Assembly: GCF_051650185.1 (NCBI RefSeq)
Contig: NZ_JBOFIN010000146.1
Coordinates: 1-64,000, forward strand
Source of the DNA: Scandinavium sp051650185
GTDB lineage: Bacteria > Pseudomonadota > Gammaproteobacteria > Enterobacterales > Enterobacteriaceae
Direction of reading: 5' to 3'
Length of the DNA stretch: 64,000 nucleotides
In this document: positions 53,080 to 61,086 of the stretch, piece by piece
Layout: every line of letters begins with the position of its first letter
How positions within the stretch are numbered: the first letter of the stretch is position 1
Position numbers and translations under genes: made by a program
The notes under the pieces: generated by a model
Told to the model about the DNA's origin: nothing
The model's input: the letters and a program-made list of their open reading frames with translations, nothing else
Database searches by the model: none

Positions 53080-54219
53080 TCAATGTCCTGCGAGCTTACG
53101 GAGCGCAGAAATGACGCGGGTTGTGTCGTCATGAGTCATATCCGGGAAAAGAGGCAATGAACAGATACGCGCGCTATTCCACTCTGTATTGGGCAGAGAG
53201 AGGGTCGGGTAGCGTTCGCGATAGTATTTTTGCGTGTGTGCCGCGCGGAAATGCAGGCCAGTGCCAATACCCTGCGCTTTGAGCTGCTCCATCAGGCCGT
53301 CACGGCTGATGCCACAGCGTGCTTCGTCCACACGAATGATAAACAGATGCCAGGCGTGCTGATGAGGCCAGGCGGGGATGGTCAGCGGCTGGAATGGCGT
53401 GTCGGCCAGTTCCTGCAAATAACGCTGAGCAATGGCCTCACGTTTACGGTTCGCTTCCGGCAGCTTGCCTAACTGAACCAGCGCCAGCGCCGCGTTGATA
53501 TCCGCCAGGTTGTATTTGAAGCCTGGGGAAATCACTTCCGCCTGTGGCGCACGGCCGTGAGTCTGACGGTCGTAGGCATCGACACCCAGCCCGTGGAATT
53601 TCAGGCTGCGAATGCGATTCGCCAGCTGGTCATTGTCAGTAACGATCAAACCACCTTCCGCGCAGGTCATATTTTTGATCGCGTGGAAAGAGAAAATGGC
53701 GGTGCCTTTGCCCCCAACGTGGTGGCCTTTGTAGTAAGTGCCTGCCGCATGGGCCGCATCTTCAATCACCGGAATGCCATGCTGTTCGGCAACGGCGCGA
53801 ATGCCGTCAATATCGCACGGCGCACCAGCGTAATGAACCGGAATAATCGCTTTGGTTTTCGGGGTGATAGCAGCAGCAACCGCTTCTGGCGTCACCATCA
53901 ACGTGTCGTGATCGACATCGATCATCACCGGCGTCGCGCCAGGCAGTTCGATCATGTTGAGGGTGGAAACCCAGGTTTGCGAGGGGGTAATGACTTCATC
54001 GCCCGGGCCGATACCGAGCGCCATCAGGGTGACGTGCATCCCGCCGGTCGCGGAGCTTACCGCTATCGCATGGCGATTTCCGGTCAGGGTGCAAAACGCC
54101 TCTTCAAGCTGCTGATTTTTTGGCCCGGTGGTGATCCATCCAGACTGCAGCACCTCTTTGAGCGCGGCAAACTCCTCGTCGCCCATAGAGGGACGTGAGA
54201 AGGGTAAAAATTCACTCAT
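53080..54219 (-). CDS. arnB: UDP-L-Ara4O aminotransferase ArnB
   Basis: A 379-residue DegT/AryC1/StrS PLP aminotransferase that converts UDP-4-keto-pentose to UDP-L-Ara4N with glutamate as donor. The PLP lysine is Lys182 in FSFHAIKNMTCAEGG, and VIEDAAHAAG holds the PLP-binding Asp. It is the first gene of arnBCADTEF. Upstream is a PmrA-box-like motif, in line with the PmrAB/PhoPQ control known for this operon. Confidence 0.96.
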   Translation of the reverse strand: MSEFLPFSRPSMGDEEFAALKEVLQSGWITTGPKNQQLEEAFCTLTGNRHAIAVSSATGGMHVTLMALGIGPGDEVITPSQTWVSTLNMIELPGATPVMIDVDHDTLMVTPEAVAAAITPKTKAIIPVHYAGAPCDIDGIRAVAEQHGIPVIEDAAHAAGTYYKGHHVGGKGTAIFSFHAIKNMTCAEGGLIVTDNDQLANRIRSLKFHGLGVDAYDRQTHGRAPQAEVISPGFKYNLADINAALALVQLGKLPEANRKREAIAQRYLQELADTPFQPLTIPAWPHQHAWHLFIIRVDEARCGISRDGLMEQLKAQGIGTGLHFRAAHTQKYYRERYPTLSLPNTEWNSARICSLPLFPDMTHDDTTRVISALRKLAGH

Positions 54220-54730
54220 TAATTGTCCTCACCCAGACATTGGGAATTACACCACCATGGTGCGCTTGCGAAGTTAAACGAAATAAAAATAAAAGAGGTC
54301 AAATGGCACGGTTTTATAAACGCCAGTTCAATGCCATCAAAAATAGCCAACGTTTATTAGGATAATATTAAGAAAGACAATGACGGGGGGAGATATCAAG
54401 ATAATATCTAATTTTTCATGTAGTTATGTAACATGCCCTTTTGTCAGCAAAACACATCTTTATCGAAGATTAATAATACTGTCATCCTAAGGTTTTGTTA
54501 ATAATGTCAATGAAAGCTAAACGGGAAATATATTCTGCATGCTATTCAATGAACTTCGTCACATTTCACATTTCATTTTCCGTCGCCTCTGGTCGCTTTA
54601 GCACTGATACATCGTGAAAACCGAAATACGCTCTCCTCCGACCCGGTTTCATCGAAGGCACAAAAGGAACTTCCGTCTCCCGCGGCGTGAACTATCATTC
54701 AACTAATCAATAATATAACGAGAAAAAACT
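54220..54730. promoter_or_regulatory. Intergenic region between arnB and the first LysR gene
   Basis: About 510 AT-rich bases between divergent arnB and the LysR-type gene. It holds the arn leader with the PmrA-like box, and must hold the promoter for the regulator. No ORF is credible. I see no other defined operator; the AT richness is of the kind bound by H-NS. Confidence 0.5.
54356..54372 (-). promoter_or_regulatory. PmrA-box-like site upstream of arnB
   Basis: The minus strand reads CTTAATATTATCCTAAT: half site CTTAAT, 5-bp spacer, half site CCTAAT with one mismatch to the PmrA consensus. It lies about 137-153 bases upstream of the arnB start, facing it. PmrA activates arn in Salmonella and E. 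coli. Confidence 0.65.
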
Positions 54731-55624
54731 ATGGCGGACGATGGCCTGGATATGAAAGTCCTGAAAGCAATCCACGTGCTTAGCACCTGTGGAAGCGTGA
54801 CCAGGGCAGCCGAAATTTTGCATGTCACCCCGGGCGCGGTGAGCTATCTTATCAACAAAGCCCGTAAGACAACGGGCTCAGCTCTGTTTTTTCGTACCCG
54901 CACCGGCATGGAGCCCAACACGCTGGCCAAAGAGCTTAGCCAGCGTTATCAGAACATCAACCATGAGCTGAACGCACCAGACAGCGACAATGCCTATGCC
55001 AGCCGAAACATCGTGGTGAGTACCTATTCACTTGCCGAATTAATCCTGTCACACGCGGCACTCAACAGCGCCTCAACGCTGCCGATGCTTCACTTTCAGC
55101 CGCAGCATGAAAGTGAAAACGAGCGTCTGATTAAGTTACGCAATAAAGAAGTCGATATTGATATTGGCACTCGCCTGCCGGTAGACCGCTCCATTGTGCA
55201 GATTAAATTCATTGTCGGCGACACAGGAGTGCTGTTAAGCAAAGAGCATCCGACTATCAAAGAAAGCATAACGCTTGAGCAGTGGCAAAACAGCCGCCAT
55301 GCCATCTGGGCTCGCGGAATGCACTTCTTCAGCGATGACATCACAAAAACCAATCAGTTTAATGCGATCTTCCGGGATCAGGGTCTCTCGCTGGTTTCCA
55401 GTAGCTCCCTGAGCGTTGCGACGCTTTGCGCCCTTAGCGATCTGGTGATTTTGATGCCCAAAATTGTTGGCAATAAGCTGGAAAAAATACTTCCGGTAAA
55501 ATGGCTTTCTGCGCCGGATGAATTAACCATGCATTACGAATGTTTTCTTCATTATCATCATAGTCACGTTGATAATAAGAACCTGAGCGAGTTGATTACT
55601 TTTTTTCAGCAAGTATTCAATTAA
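54731..55624 (+). CDS. LysR-type regulator A of the regulatory islet
   Basis: A 297-residue protein with an N-terminal LysR-type HTH (about 8-66: LKAIHVLSTCGSVTRAAEILHVTPGAVSYLINKARK, then FFRTRTGMEPN). A divergent effector domain carries RLIKLRNKEVDIDIGTRLPVD (about 132-152). The VDIDIG/LP.D segment and the TYSLAE motif (98-103) are shared with two neighbouring paralogues, so this is one of a related trio. Ligand and targets are unknown. It faces away from arnB. The internal ATG at codon 8 is a possible alternative start. Confidence 0.85.
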   Translation: MADDGLDMKVLKAIHVLSTCGSVTRAAEILHVTPGAVSYLINKARKTTGSALFFRTRTGMEPNTLAKELSQRYQNINHELNAPDSDNAYASRNIVVSTYSLAELILSHAALNSASTLPMLHFQPQHESENERLIKLRNKEVDIDIGTRLPVDRSIVQIKFIVGDTGVLLSKEHPTIKESITLEQWQNSRHAIWARGMHFFSDDITKTNQFNAIFRDQGLSLVSSSSLSVATLCALSDLVILMPKIVGNKLEKILPVKWLSAPDELTMHYECFLHYHHSHVDNKNLSELITFFQQVFN

Positions 55625-55666
55625 TCAAAATAACAATATATGTAACAGCATCTTTTATCCACCTCT

Positions 55667-55686
55667 CCCAAAACACCTGTTTTGGG
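55667..55686. terminator. Hairpin after LysR-type gene A
   Basis: CCCAAAACA / TGTTTTGGG, a 9-bp stem with a 2-base centre, 42 bases past the stop. No T-run, so weak as a terminator; it could also be an operator. Confidence 0.4.
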
Positions 55687-55875
55687 ATGAGAAACAACAA
55701 ATTGCAGTTTTATAAAATTTCATTTTGAACAATGTTCTGTTTGTCAGGGGTTTACATGCCCGGCGAATAACATTACTGTTTTTGCGGATACTCACCCTCC
55801 GTCAGAAATTTAAAAATAAACATTATAACTCTGGCTCAGGGAAATTTACTTACCGCCCAGGATCTGAAATAAATT

Positions 55876-56439
55876 ATGAATATCAGTTTTGTTAGTGATA
55901 ATTTTTACCTGTGCGCAGGAATCGAATCGCAGGTGTTTGAGTCACATCAAATTGCCTGCAAATCTGACATCGACAGCTATCTCAGTGACTATAATCCCGC
56001 TAATTATCTGGTGGTCGGCATTGAGAATCTGTTTCTGCGTGATTACTTTATCAATAAAGTGAATCAGCTCAGCATAAAGTACATGGTGCTGATGCAGGAT
56101 ATCATCAAAGATCACTGCTTTAAGATTGGTGATGTCGTGTTCTCATCGATGGAGTGCACGCCGCATTACATCCAGAAAATTGCCCGCTATTTCCCGAAAC
56201 CACGGCAAAACGTGTTGACTCAGCGTGAACTGGACATCCTTGACGTCTTCCACCTGCAAAATGTCAAAATCGCCCGTGAGCTGGATATCTCACAGAAAAC
56301 AGCCAGCGGACATCGCGTTAATATTCAACACAAACTTCGCATGAAGTCGAAGAACACGCTGGCGATGTTGCGCATTAAAACCGCCATCTCACGCAGCAAT
56401 GGTTCTCAGCTACATGGCTTGATCAGCCAACACGCCTGA
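55876..56439 (+). CDS. LuxR-type HTH regulator of the islet
   Basis: A 187-residue protein with a C-terminal LuxR/GerE HTH (about 112-172: LTQRELDILDVFHLQNVKIARELDISQKTASGHRVNIQHKL). The N-terminal 105 residues are alpha/beta in pattern (ISFVSDNFYLCAGIES, NYLVVGIENLFLRD, IKYMVLMQD), resembling a degenerate receiver without the usual Asp pocket. Such orphan regulators usually control surface structures or act through partners. It stands alone between LysR-type genes A and B, with low GC. Targets unknown. Confidence 0.82.
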   Translation: MNISFVSDNFYLCAGIESQVFESHQIACKSDIDSYLSDYNPANYLVVGIENLFLRDYFINKVNQLSIKYMVLMQDIIKDHCFKIGDVVFSSMECTPHYIQKIARYFPKPRQNVLTQRELDILDVFHLQNVKIARELDISQKTASGHRVNIQHKLRMKSKNTLAMLRIKTAISRSNGSQLHGLISQHA

Positions 56440-56837
56440 TAGCTTCTGAGCCTGCCGACAGGGAGAGATATTCTCCCTGCCATTCCCCCATTCTTTCCGT
56501 ACCGTCTCTTTTCAAAATACTCATTTTCATCAACAGAATTCGCCTTAGTGCGCTATTCCCCCAATATTCAAAAAAAGCACCAGCGCTATTTAAACAATTT
56601 AAATACTCAAAAAAACCTTAATAATACACACAGTTAGATATCCCTTTCGCCTTAATGCCTTAGTTTTCCAAAGGTCAAAAAGGATCCGTGATTGTGTTTA
56701 CATGCCCTTTACGAGTAGATTCCTTTCTTCCAGAAATATCTTACGTCTAACGAGAATACTACCCGACCAGAAACCTCCGAATACCCTGAGATGCGTGTCA
56801 GTTTTACCAAGAGCTCGATCCGCTGGGAATAAAACAC
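56440..56837. promoter_or_regulatory. AT-rich gap with a hairpin
   Basis: Just after the LuxR-type gene is a perfect 8-bp stem CAGGGAGA / TCTCCCTG (56459-56479, GATAT loop) that may end its transcript. The remaining 350 bases are AT-rich and without an ORF, and must hold the promoter of LysR-type gene B. Confidence 0.5.
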
Positions 56838-57755
56838 ATGCATACTGAAATTGATCTCAAATTATTAAAAGTCATTAATACGCTGGTCGTCAGTGGTAGC
56901 GTCACCAAAACCGCGCAGTTGCTGAACCTGAGCCCAGGCACCATCAGCTATGCACTTAAAAAGGCGCGGAGTATTACTGGCGCGCACCTTTTTATCCGCA
57001 CCAAATCAGGGATGAAACCCGATACCACCGCCAGGGAATTAAGTCAGCGCTATCAAAAATTCACCGGCGTTAATAGCGAAACGGCAGAGACGGACGAAAC
57101 AGAAAGCGGCAATCGCTTAACGTTTATGACCTATTCACCGGTCGAGATGATGATCGCTTGTGCTGTCAAAGAAAGAGGCCCCAGAGAGAAAACCACCCAC
57201 TTCTCCTTTCTTCCTTATGATTCCAACGTAAATCACAGACTGGAAAAGCTTAAAAATGGGCAGGTGGATATTGATATTGGCGCCAAGCTACCGGCCGACC
57301 CGCTCATCAATAAAATTAAGCTCTTCTCTTGCCCGGTGTCGGTTCTGGTGAATCGCAACACCTCGTTAGACACAGAGCTAACGCTCGATGAGTGGCAAAG
57401 CCGAAAACACGCAGTATGGTCCGTGCTGGCAGATTACTATACGGAAGACATCGCCACCTCTCAGGAGGTCATGAAGCATATCGGCGAGCGTAAAGTCGCG
57501 ATGATTTCCGCGAGCATTATCAATATGGTGACATTCTGTGCTTCCAGTGACTGCATCATGATGATCCCGGATTATTTTACCCGCACGCTGACCTCTGTCT
57601 TTTCAGTTAAACGTCTGGCAATGCCTCGTGAACTGGCTATCCGCTACGACTGCTATATCCACTTCAATAGACAACTGACTGAAAACGAAGAGCTGATGAC
57701 CGTCATTAGCGATATTGTCACGCAGTTAACATCCGGGATCTTACGCAATGAATGA
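56838..57755 (+). CDS. LysR-type regulator B of the regulatory islet
   Basis: A 305-residue divergent LysR-type regulator. HTH at about 6-64 (LLKVINTLVVSGSVTKTAQLLNLSPGTISYALKKAR, then FIRTKSGMKPDTTARELSQRYQ, which is nearly the same as in gene A). The effector region has RLEKLKNGQVDIDIGAKLPAD (about 134-154). Its stop overlaps the start of the next paralogue by 8 bases, so B and C are cotranslated. Three closely related regulators in a row suggest duplication in place. Function unknown. Confidence 0.85.
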   Translation: MHTEIDLKLLKVINTLVVSGSVTKTAQLLNLSPGTISYALKKARSITGAHLFIRTKSGMKPDTTARELSQRYQKFTGVNSETAETDETESGNRLTFMTYSPVEMMIACAVKERGPREKTTHFSFLPYDSNVNHRLEKLKNGQVDIDIGAKLPADPLINKIKLFSCPVSVLVNRNTSLDTELTLDEWQSRKHAVWSVLADYYTEDIATSQEVMKHIGERKVAMISASIINMVTFCASSDCIMMIPDYFTRTLTSVFSVKRLAMPRELAIRYDCYIHFNRQLTENEELMTVISDIVTQLTSGILRNE

Positions 57756-58602
57756 CATTAGCATTCGCCAGTTAAAAATTATTAACACTCTGATTAAGTG
57801 CCAAAGCGCCGTGAAAGCGGCTCAGGAATTAAAGATATCCCCCTCGGCGATCAGTTACTCACTCAATCAGCTAAAAAAGCAAATGGGGCAGGAGTTGTTT
57901 GTGCGAACGCGCAGCGGGCTCAAGCCAAATGAACATGCGCTGGCGTTACAGAAAAAATTTGAAGAGATTTCACAGCTAAGCTCGATCAAAAATGAATTTG
58001 TTATTGCGACCTATTCATTGATTGAGATGCTGTTGGCAGAACATATCCATTTAGGCAGCGATGCGTTGATGCACTTTACGACCATGGCGACCTGCCCGGA
58101 AGAGCGCCTGCGTAAACTGAAACACCGTGAAGTGGATATTGATATTGGCGGGAAGTTACCGGATGACCGCGCTATCGTCTCCAGGCGGTTTGTGCGTTCC
58201 GAAACCTGCATTCTGACGGCCGCGGATCACCCGCGCATTCAGCAAAATTTCACGCTTGAAGACTGGCTCGAAAACGAACATCTCAGCTGGCAACGTGGAG
58301 TGGGAAGCCTCAGGGGAATGGTGGATAAAGTGGATGTCCACCTGATGACGGGGCGTAAAATTGCCTGGACCAGCCCGAACCTGCTGGCGCTGGCCTGGCA
58401 CTGTTCTGCCTCAGAATACGTGATGATAATGCCAAAGATGTTCATTCCGTTTTTGCAAGCCCGTTTCCCCCTTAAGGCACATACGCCGCCTCCGGCGTTA
58501 GAGATGACCTTTGAATGTTATTTACACTATCACCGGGCTATGGAAGAGAATATAAACGCGCTGAATCTGGACAAAATTTCAACGGCACTGAATGCACTTT
58601 GA
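57748..58602 (+). CDS. LysR-type regulator C of the regulatory islet
   Basis: A 284-residue LysR-type protein, shorter than A and B. HTH at about 6-62 (LKIINTLIKCQSAVKAAQELKISPSAISYSLNQLKK, then LFVRTRSGLKPNEHA). Shared core: ATYSLIEMLLAEHI and RLRKLKHREVDIDIGGKLPDD (about 120-140). It begins inside the end of gene B. Co-translation of two relatives makes a heteromeric B-C regulator possible, which is an inference. A hairpin follows its stop. Confidence 0.85.
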   Translation: MNDISIRQLKIINTLIKCQSAVKAAQELKISPSAISYSLNQLKKQMGQELFVRTRSGLKPNEHALALQKKFEEISQLSSIKNEFVIATYSLIEMLLAEHIHLGSDALMHFTTMATCPEERLRKLKHREVDIDIGGKLPDDRAIVSRRFVRSETCILTAADHPRIQQNFTLEDWLENEHLSWQRGVGSLRGMVDKVDVHLMTGRKIAWTSPNLLALAWHCSASEYVMIMPKMFIPFLQARFPLKAHTPPPALEMTFECYLHYHRAMEENINALNLDKISTALNAL

Positions 58603-58608
58603 TAATTT

Positions 58609-58629
58609 GGGCGGACAATTTGTCTGCCC
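58609..58629 (+). terminator. Hairpin after LysR-type gene C
   Basis: Imperfect stem GGGCGGACAA / TTGTCTGCCC (one G-T pair) immediately after the stop. Probable transcript end of the B-C pair; no long T-run. Confidence 0.5.
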
Positions 58630-58834
58630 GGGTTTAAACAGAGGCGGAACATCAGGATGCAATCCAGATTTAAATAAAAATCGTCGCGACACATTCCGGT
58701 TGAAGTGATATGCAGAAAGGACTTTTTCAAATCACATATTTGCATATTTAACATTGCCCCTTGTACATAAAATAAGTAGCATCAATGCCTGTTATTCACC
58801 CTAAATTTCTTATACGTCATCCTATATTACTGCT

Positions 58835-59350
58835 ATGTTTTTTCGTCTCCTTCTCCTGACCGGCCTTTTATTGGGCTTTCATTGCGCAGCCCAGGCCGAC
58901 AGCCTGCTGGTGCCTCATCACGCCAAAGAAGTCGCCCTCAAACCGACGAAAAAAGCCAGTAATCTCAAACGCCGTAAGCGCCTGATGAATGAGTATAAAA
59001 ACTGGAAAGGAACCCGTTATCGCCTGGGAGGCAACTCGCATAATGCGATCGACTGTTCTGCCCTGACCAAACGGCTTTATCGGGAAGCTTTTGCGATTGA
59101 TCTGCCGCGTACAACGACCGCACAGCTCAAAAAAGGGAAAAAAGCGAAGCAGCTGTCACCGCACATTGGCGATCTGATTTTCTTTAAAACCGGGAGAGCA
59201 CAAAAACATGTGGGGATTTACATCGGGGATAACCGCTTTATTCACGCCTCACGCCGCAAAGGCGTTACCATTTCAGCGCTAAGCAACCCTTACTGGAACA
59301 ACCATCTGCTGGCTGTTCGTCGGGTGCTGCCTGACACGGTGGTCAGATAA
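58835..59350 (+). CDS. Secreted NlpC/P60 (C40) peptidase
   Basis: A 171-residue cell-wall peptidase of the type that cuts D-Glu-mDAP-containing peptides in peptidoglycan. The signal peptide is MFFRLLLLTGLLLGFHCAAQA (cleavage near 21; no lipobox). A Lys/Arg-rich linker (about 36-58) leads to the NlpC/P60 domain with Cys74 (AIDCSALTKRLY), His125 (KHVGIYIGD) and His137 (FIHAS). It resembles E. coli NlpC/MepS-type enzymes but is not clearly either. It lies alone between the regulators and yhiN. Confidence 0.88.
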   Translation: MFFRLLLLTGLLLGFHCAAQADSLLVPHHAKEVALKPTKKASNLKRRKRLMNEYKNWKGTRYRLGGNSHNAIDCSALTKRLYREAFAIDLPRTTTAQLKKGKKAKQLSPHIGDLIFFKTGRAQKHVGIYIGDNRFIHASRRKGVTISALSNPYWNNHLLAVRRVLPDTVVR

Positions 59351-59522
59351 ACTCTTCGACAAGCTGGGAAATACCGTAGCCAAATAACCAGCTGCTGCCA
59401 ATTACCATCCCTTTCGCAGGCATGCTCATGCGCGCGATCGCGTGCCTGGCTTTCAGATAGACAGCAAAAGAAATCAGGGCCTTAGCGGCAAAGGTAATCA
59501 GAAGAATAGCAAAAAGGCTCAT
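59343..59522 (-). CDS. Possible 59-aa membrane mini-protein
   Basis: Between the peptidase gene and yhiN, the minus strand has a 60-codon frame encoding MSLFAILLITFAAKALISFA, then VYLKARHAIARMSMPAKG, a hydrophobic-aromatic segment (MVIGSSWLFGYGISQLV) and an acidic end (EEFI). It would have two membrane segments joined by a basic loop. A weak AAGAG precedes the ATG. Its 3' end overlaps the peptidase stop by 8 bases, convergently. Not recognised; the protein-like pattern and otherwise empty 313-base gap argue that it may be real. Confidence 0.5.
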   Translation of the reverse strand: MSLFAILLITFAAKALISFAVYLKARHAIARMSMPAKGMVIGSSWLFGYGISQLVEEFI

Positions 59523-59663
59523 GCGTGCTCTTGGGTCGACCGGATCAGGACTGCGAATGCTACCTCAGCCATGCCCATGGTGAAAGGAGGGAATTGTTTC
59601 TGAGTTTTAAACAATCTGGATTCATTTAAATCCGTTTAAAATAACAATTCCCTGTCATATGGC

Positions 59664-60857
59664 CTAAACCTCCACCAAAGCCTGAGCACAAGCCCAGGCG
59701 GACGCCCAGGCCCACTGGAAGTTGTAGCCCCCAAGCCAGCCGGTGACATCCATCACTTCGCCAATGAAATACAGGCCAGGCGCTTTTCGGGCTTCCATGG
59801 TGCGGGAAGAGAGTTCGTTGGTGTCCACGCCGCCGAGCGTGACTTCTGCCGTACGATAACCTTCGGTACCGTTGGGCTGCACTCGCCAGTTTGTCAGCGT
59901 TTCAACCAGCTGCTGCTGATCTTTGCTGTTGAGCTGTTTCAGCTGCACATCCGGAATTTGCCCTAAAAGCTGCAGGCACTCCACCAGGCGCTTCGGCAGC
60001 TGCATCGCCAGCGTGTTTTTCAGGCTCTGGTTTGGATGCGCTGTTCGCTGCTCATTAAGGAACTCGTCCAGACTGCATTCTGGCAGCAGGTTGATGCTGA
60101 CAAATTCACCCGGCAGCCAATAGCTGGAGATTTGCAGAACCGCCGGGCCGGACAGGCCGCGATGCGTAAACAGCAGATTCTCGCGGAACACCGTGCCGTC
60201 GTCGGCAGCGATCACCGAAGGCACAGAAACACCGGACAGCACCTGCAACTGCTCCAGCAGAGGTTTATGCAGCGTGAACGGCACCAGACCCGCGCGGGTT
60301 GGCAGAACCTTCAGGCCAAACTGTTCGGCAATCTTATAGCCAAACGGCGAGGCACCTAAACCCGGCATCGACAAACCGCCGCTGGCGATAACCAGCTTCT
60401 TCGCCGCCACGGCGTCACCGTTCAGCTGTAAAACGTAACCTTCGTCATCGCGCTCAACGCTGAGAATTTCCGTCCTCAGGCGCGTTGTGACGTTGCCCTT
60501 GTCACATTCGGCCACCAGCATATCGACGATTTGCTCAGCAGAATCGTCGCAGAAAAGCTGCCCGAGGGTTTTCTCATGCCAGGCAATGCCATACTTACCC
60601 ACCAGATCGATGAAATCCCATTGGGTGTAACGCGCCAGCGCCGATTTGCAGAAATGCGGGTTCTGGCTCAGGTAAGCGGCTGGCTCGACATACATATTGG
60701 TGAAGTTACAGCGCCCGCCACCGGACATTAAAATCTTGCGGCCAGGCTTTTTACCGTTATCCAGCAGCAGCACACGCGCACCGGCCTGCCCTGCCTGGGC
60801 CGCACAAAACATTCCCGCCGCGCCAGCGCCGACAACAATGGCATCAAACCTTTCCAC
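59664..60857 (-). CDS. yhiN: YhiN, HI0933-family flavoprotein
   Basis: A 397-residue FAD-dependent oxidoreductase-like protein of the BaiN/RdsA family. The FAD-binding GAGAAGMFCAAQAGQAGARV is at residues 8-27, MSGGGRCNFTN at about 45-55, and the C-terminal GEVMDVTGWLGGYNFQWAWASA closes the FAD site. Activity in E. coli is not settled. Gene order yhiN-pitA-uspB-uspA is conserved with E. coli. Confidence 0.94.
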   Translation of the reverse strand: MERFDAIVVGAGAAGMFCAAQAGQAGARVLLLDNGKKPGRKILMSGGGRCNFTNMYVEPAAYLSQNPHFCKSALARYTQWDFIDLVGKYGIAWHEKTLGQLFCDDSAEQIVDMLVAECDKGNVTTRLRTEILSVERDDEGYVLQLNGDAVAAKKLVIASGGLSMPGLGASPFGYKIAEQFGLKVLPTRAGLVPFTLHKPLLEQLQVLSGVSVPSVIAADDGTVFRENLLFTHRGLSGPAVLQISSYWLPGEFVSINLLPECSLDEFLNEQRTAHPNQSLKNTLAMQLPKRLVECLQLLGQIPDVQLKQLNSKDQQQLVETLTNWRVQPNGTEGYRTAEVTLGGVDTNELSSRTMEARKAPGLYFIGEVMDVTGWLGGYNFQWAWASAWACAQALVEV

Positions 60858-61086
60858 AGACGTTTCCTCTTCTTTGAATGTCGGGAAGTGTAAATTTTAC
60901 CGGCGGGTACGACCAGTAAGATTTTTTTCATCACCAGTCATACCGTTGAAACATATAGGATAATTCCTGACGGCATTTTTACCGAAGTGAACAAATATCA
61001 ATAAAAGTCTATATTTCTCTTTGCCCACGCTGCGTTTGTCCTGGATAATGCGCCGCGTTCATGTCCTCAAAATGGCGTAACGTCCT

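Noticed and set aside
54500..54560. PhoP box for arnB
   Set aside because: One GTTTA-like half site was seen on the minus strand, but the second half did not match the consensus at the required spacing.
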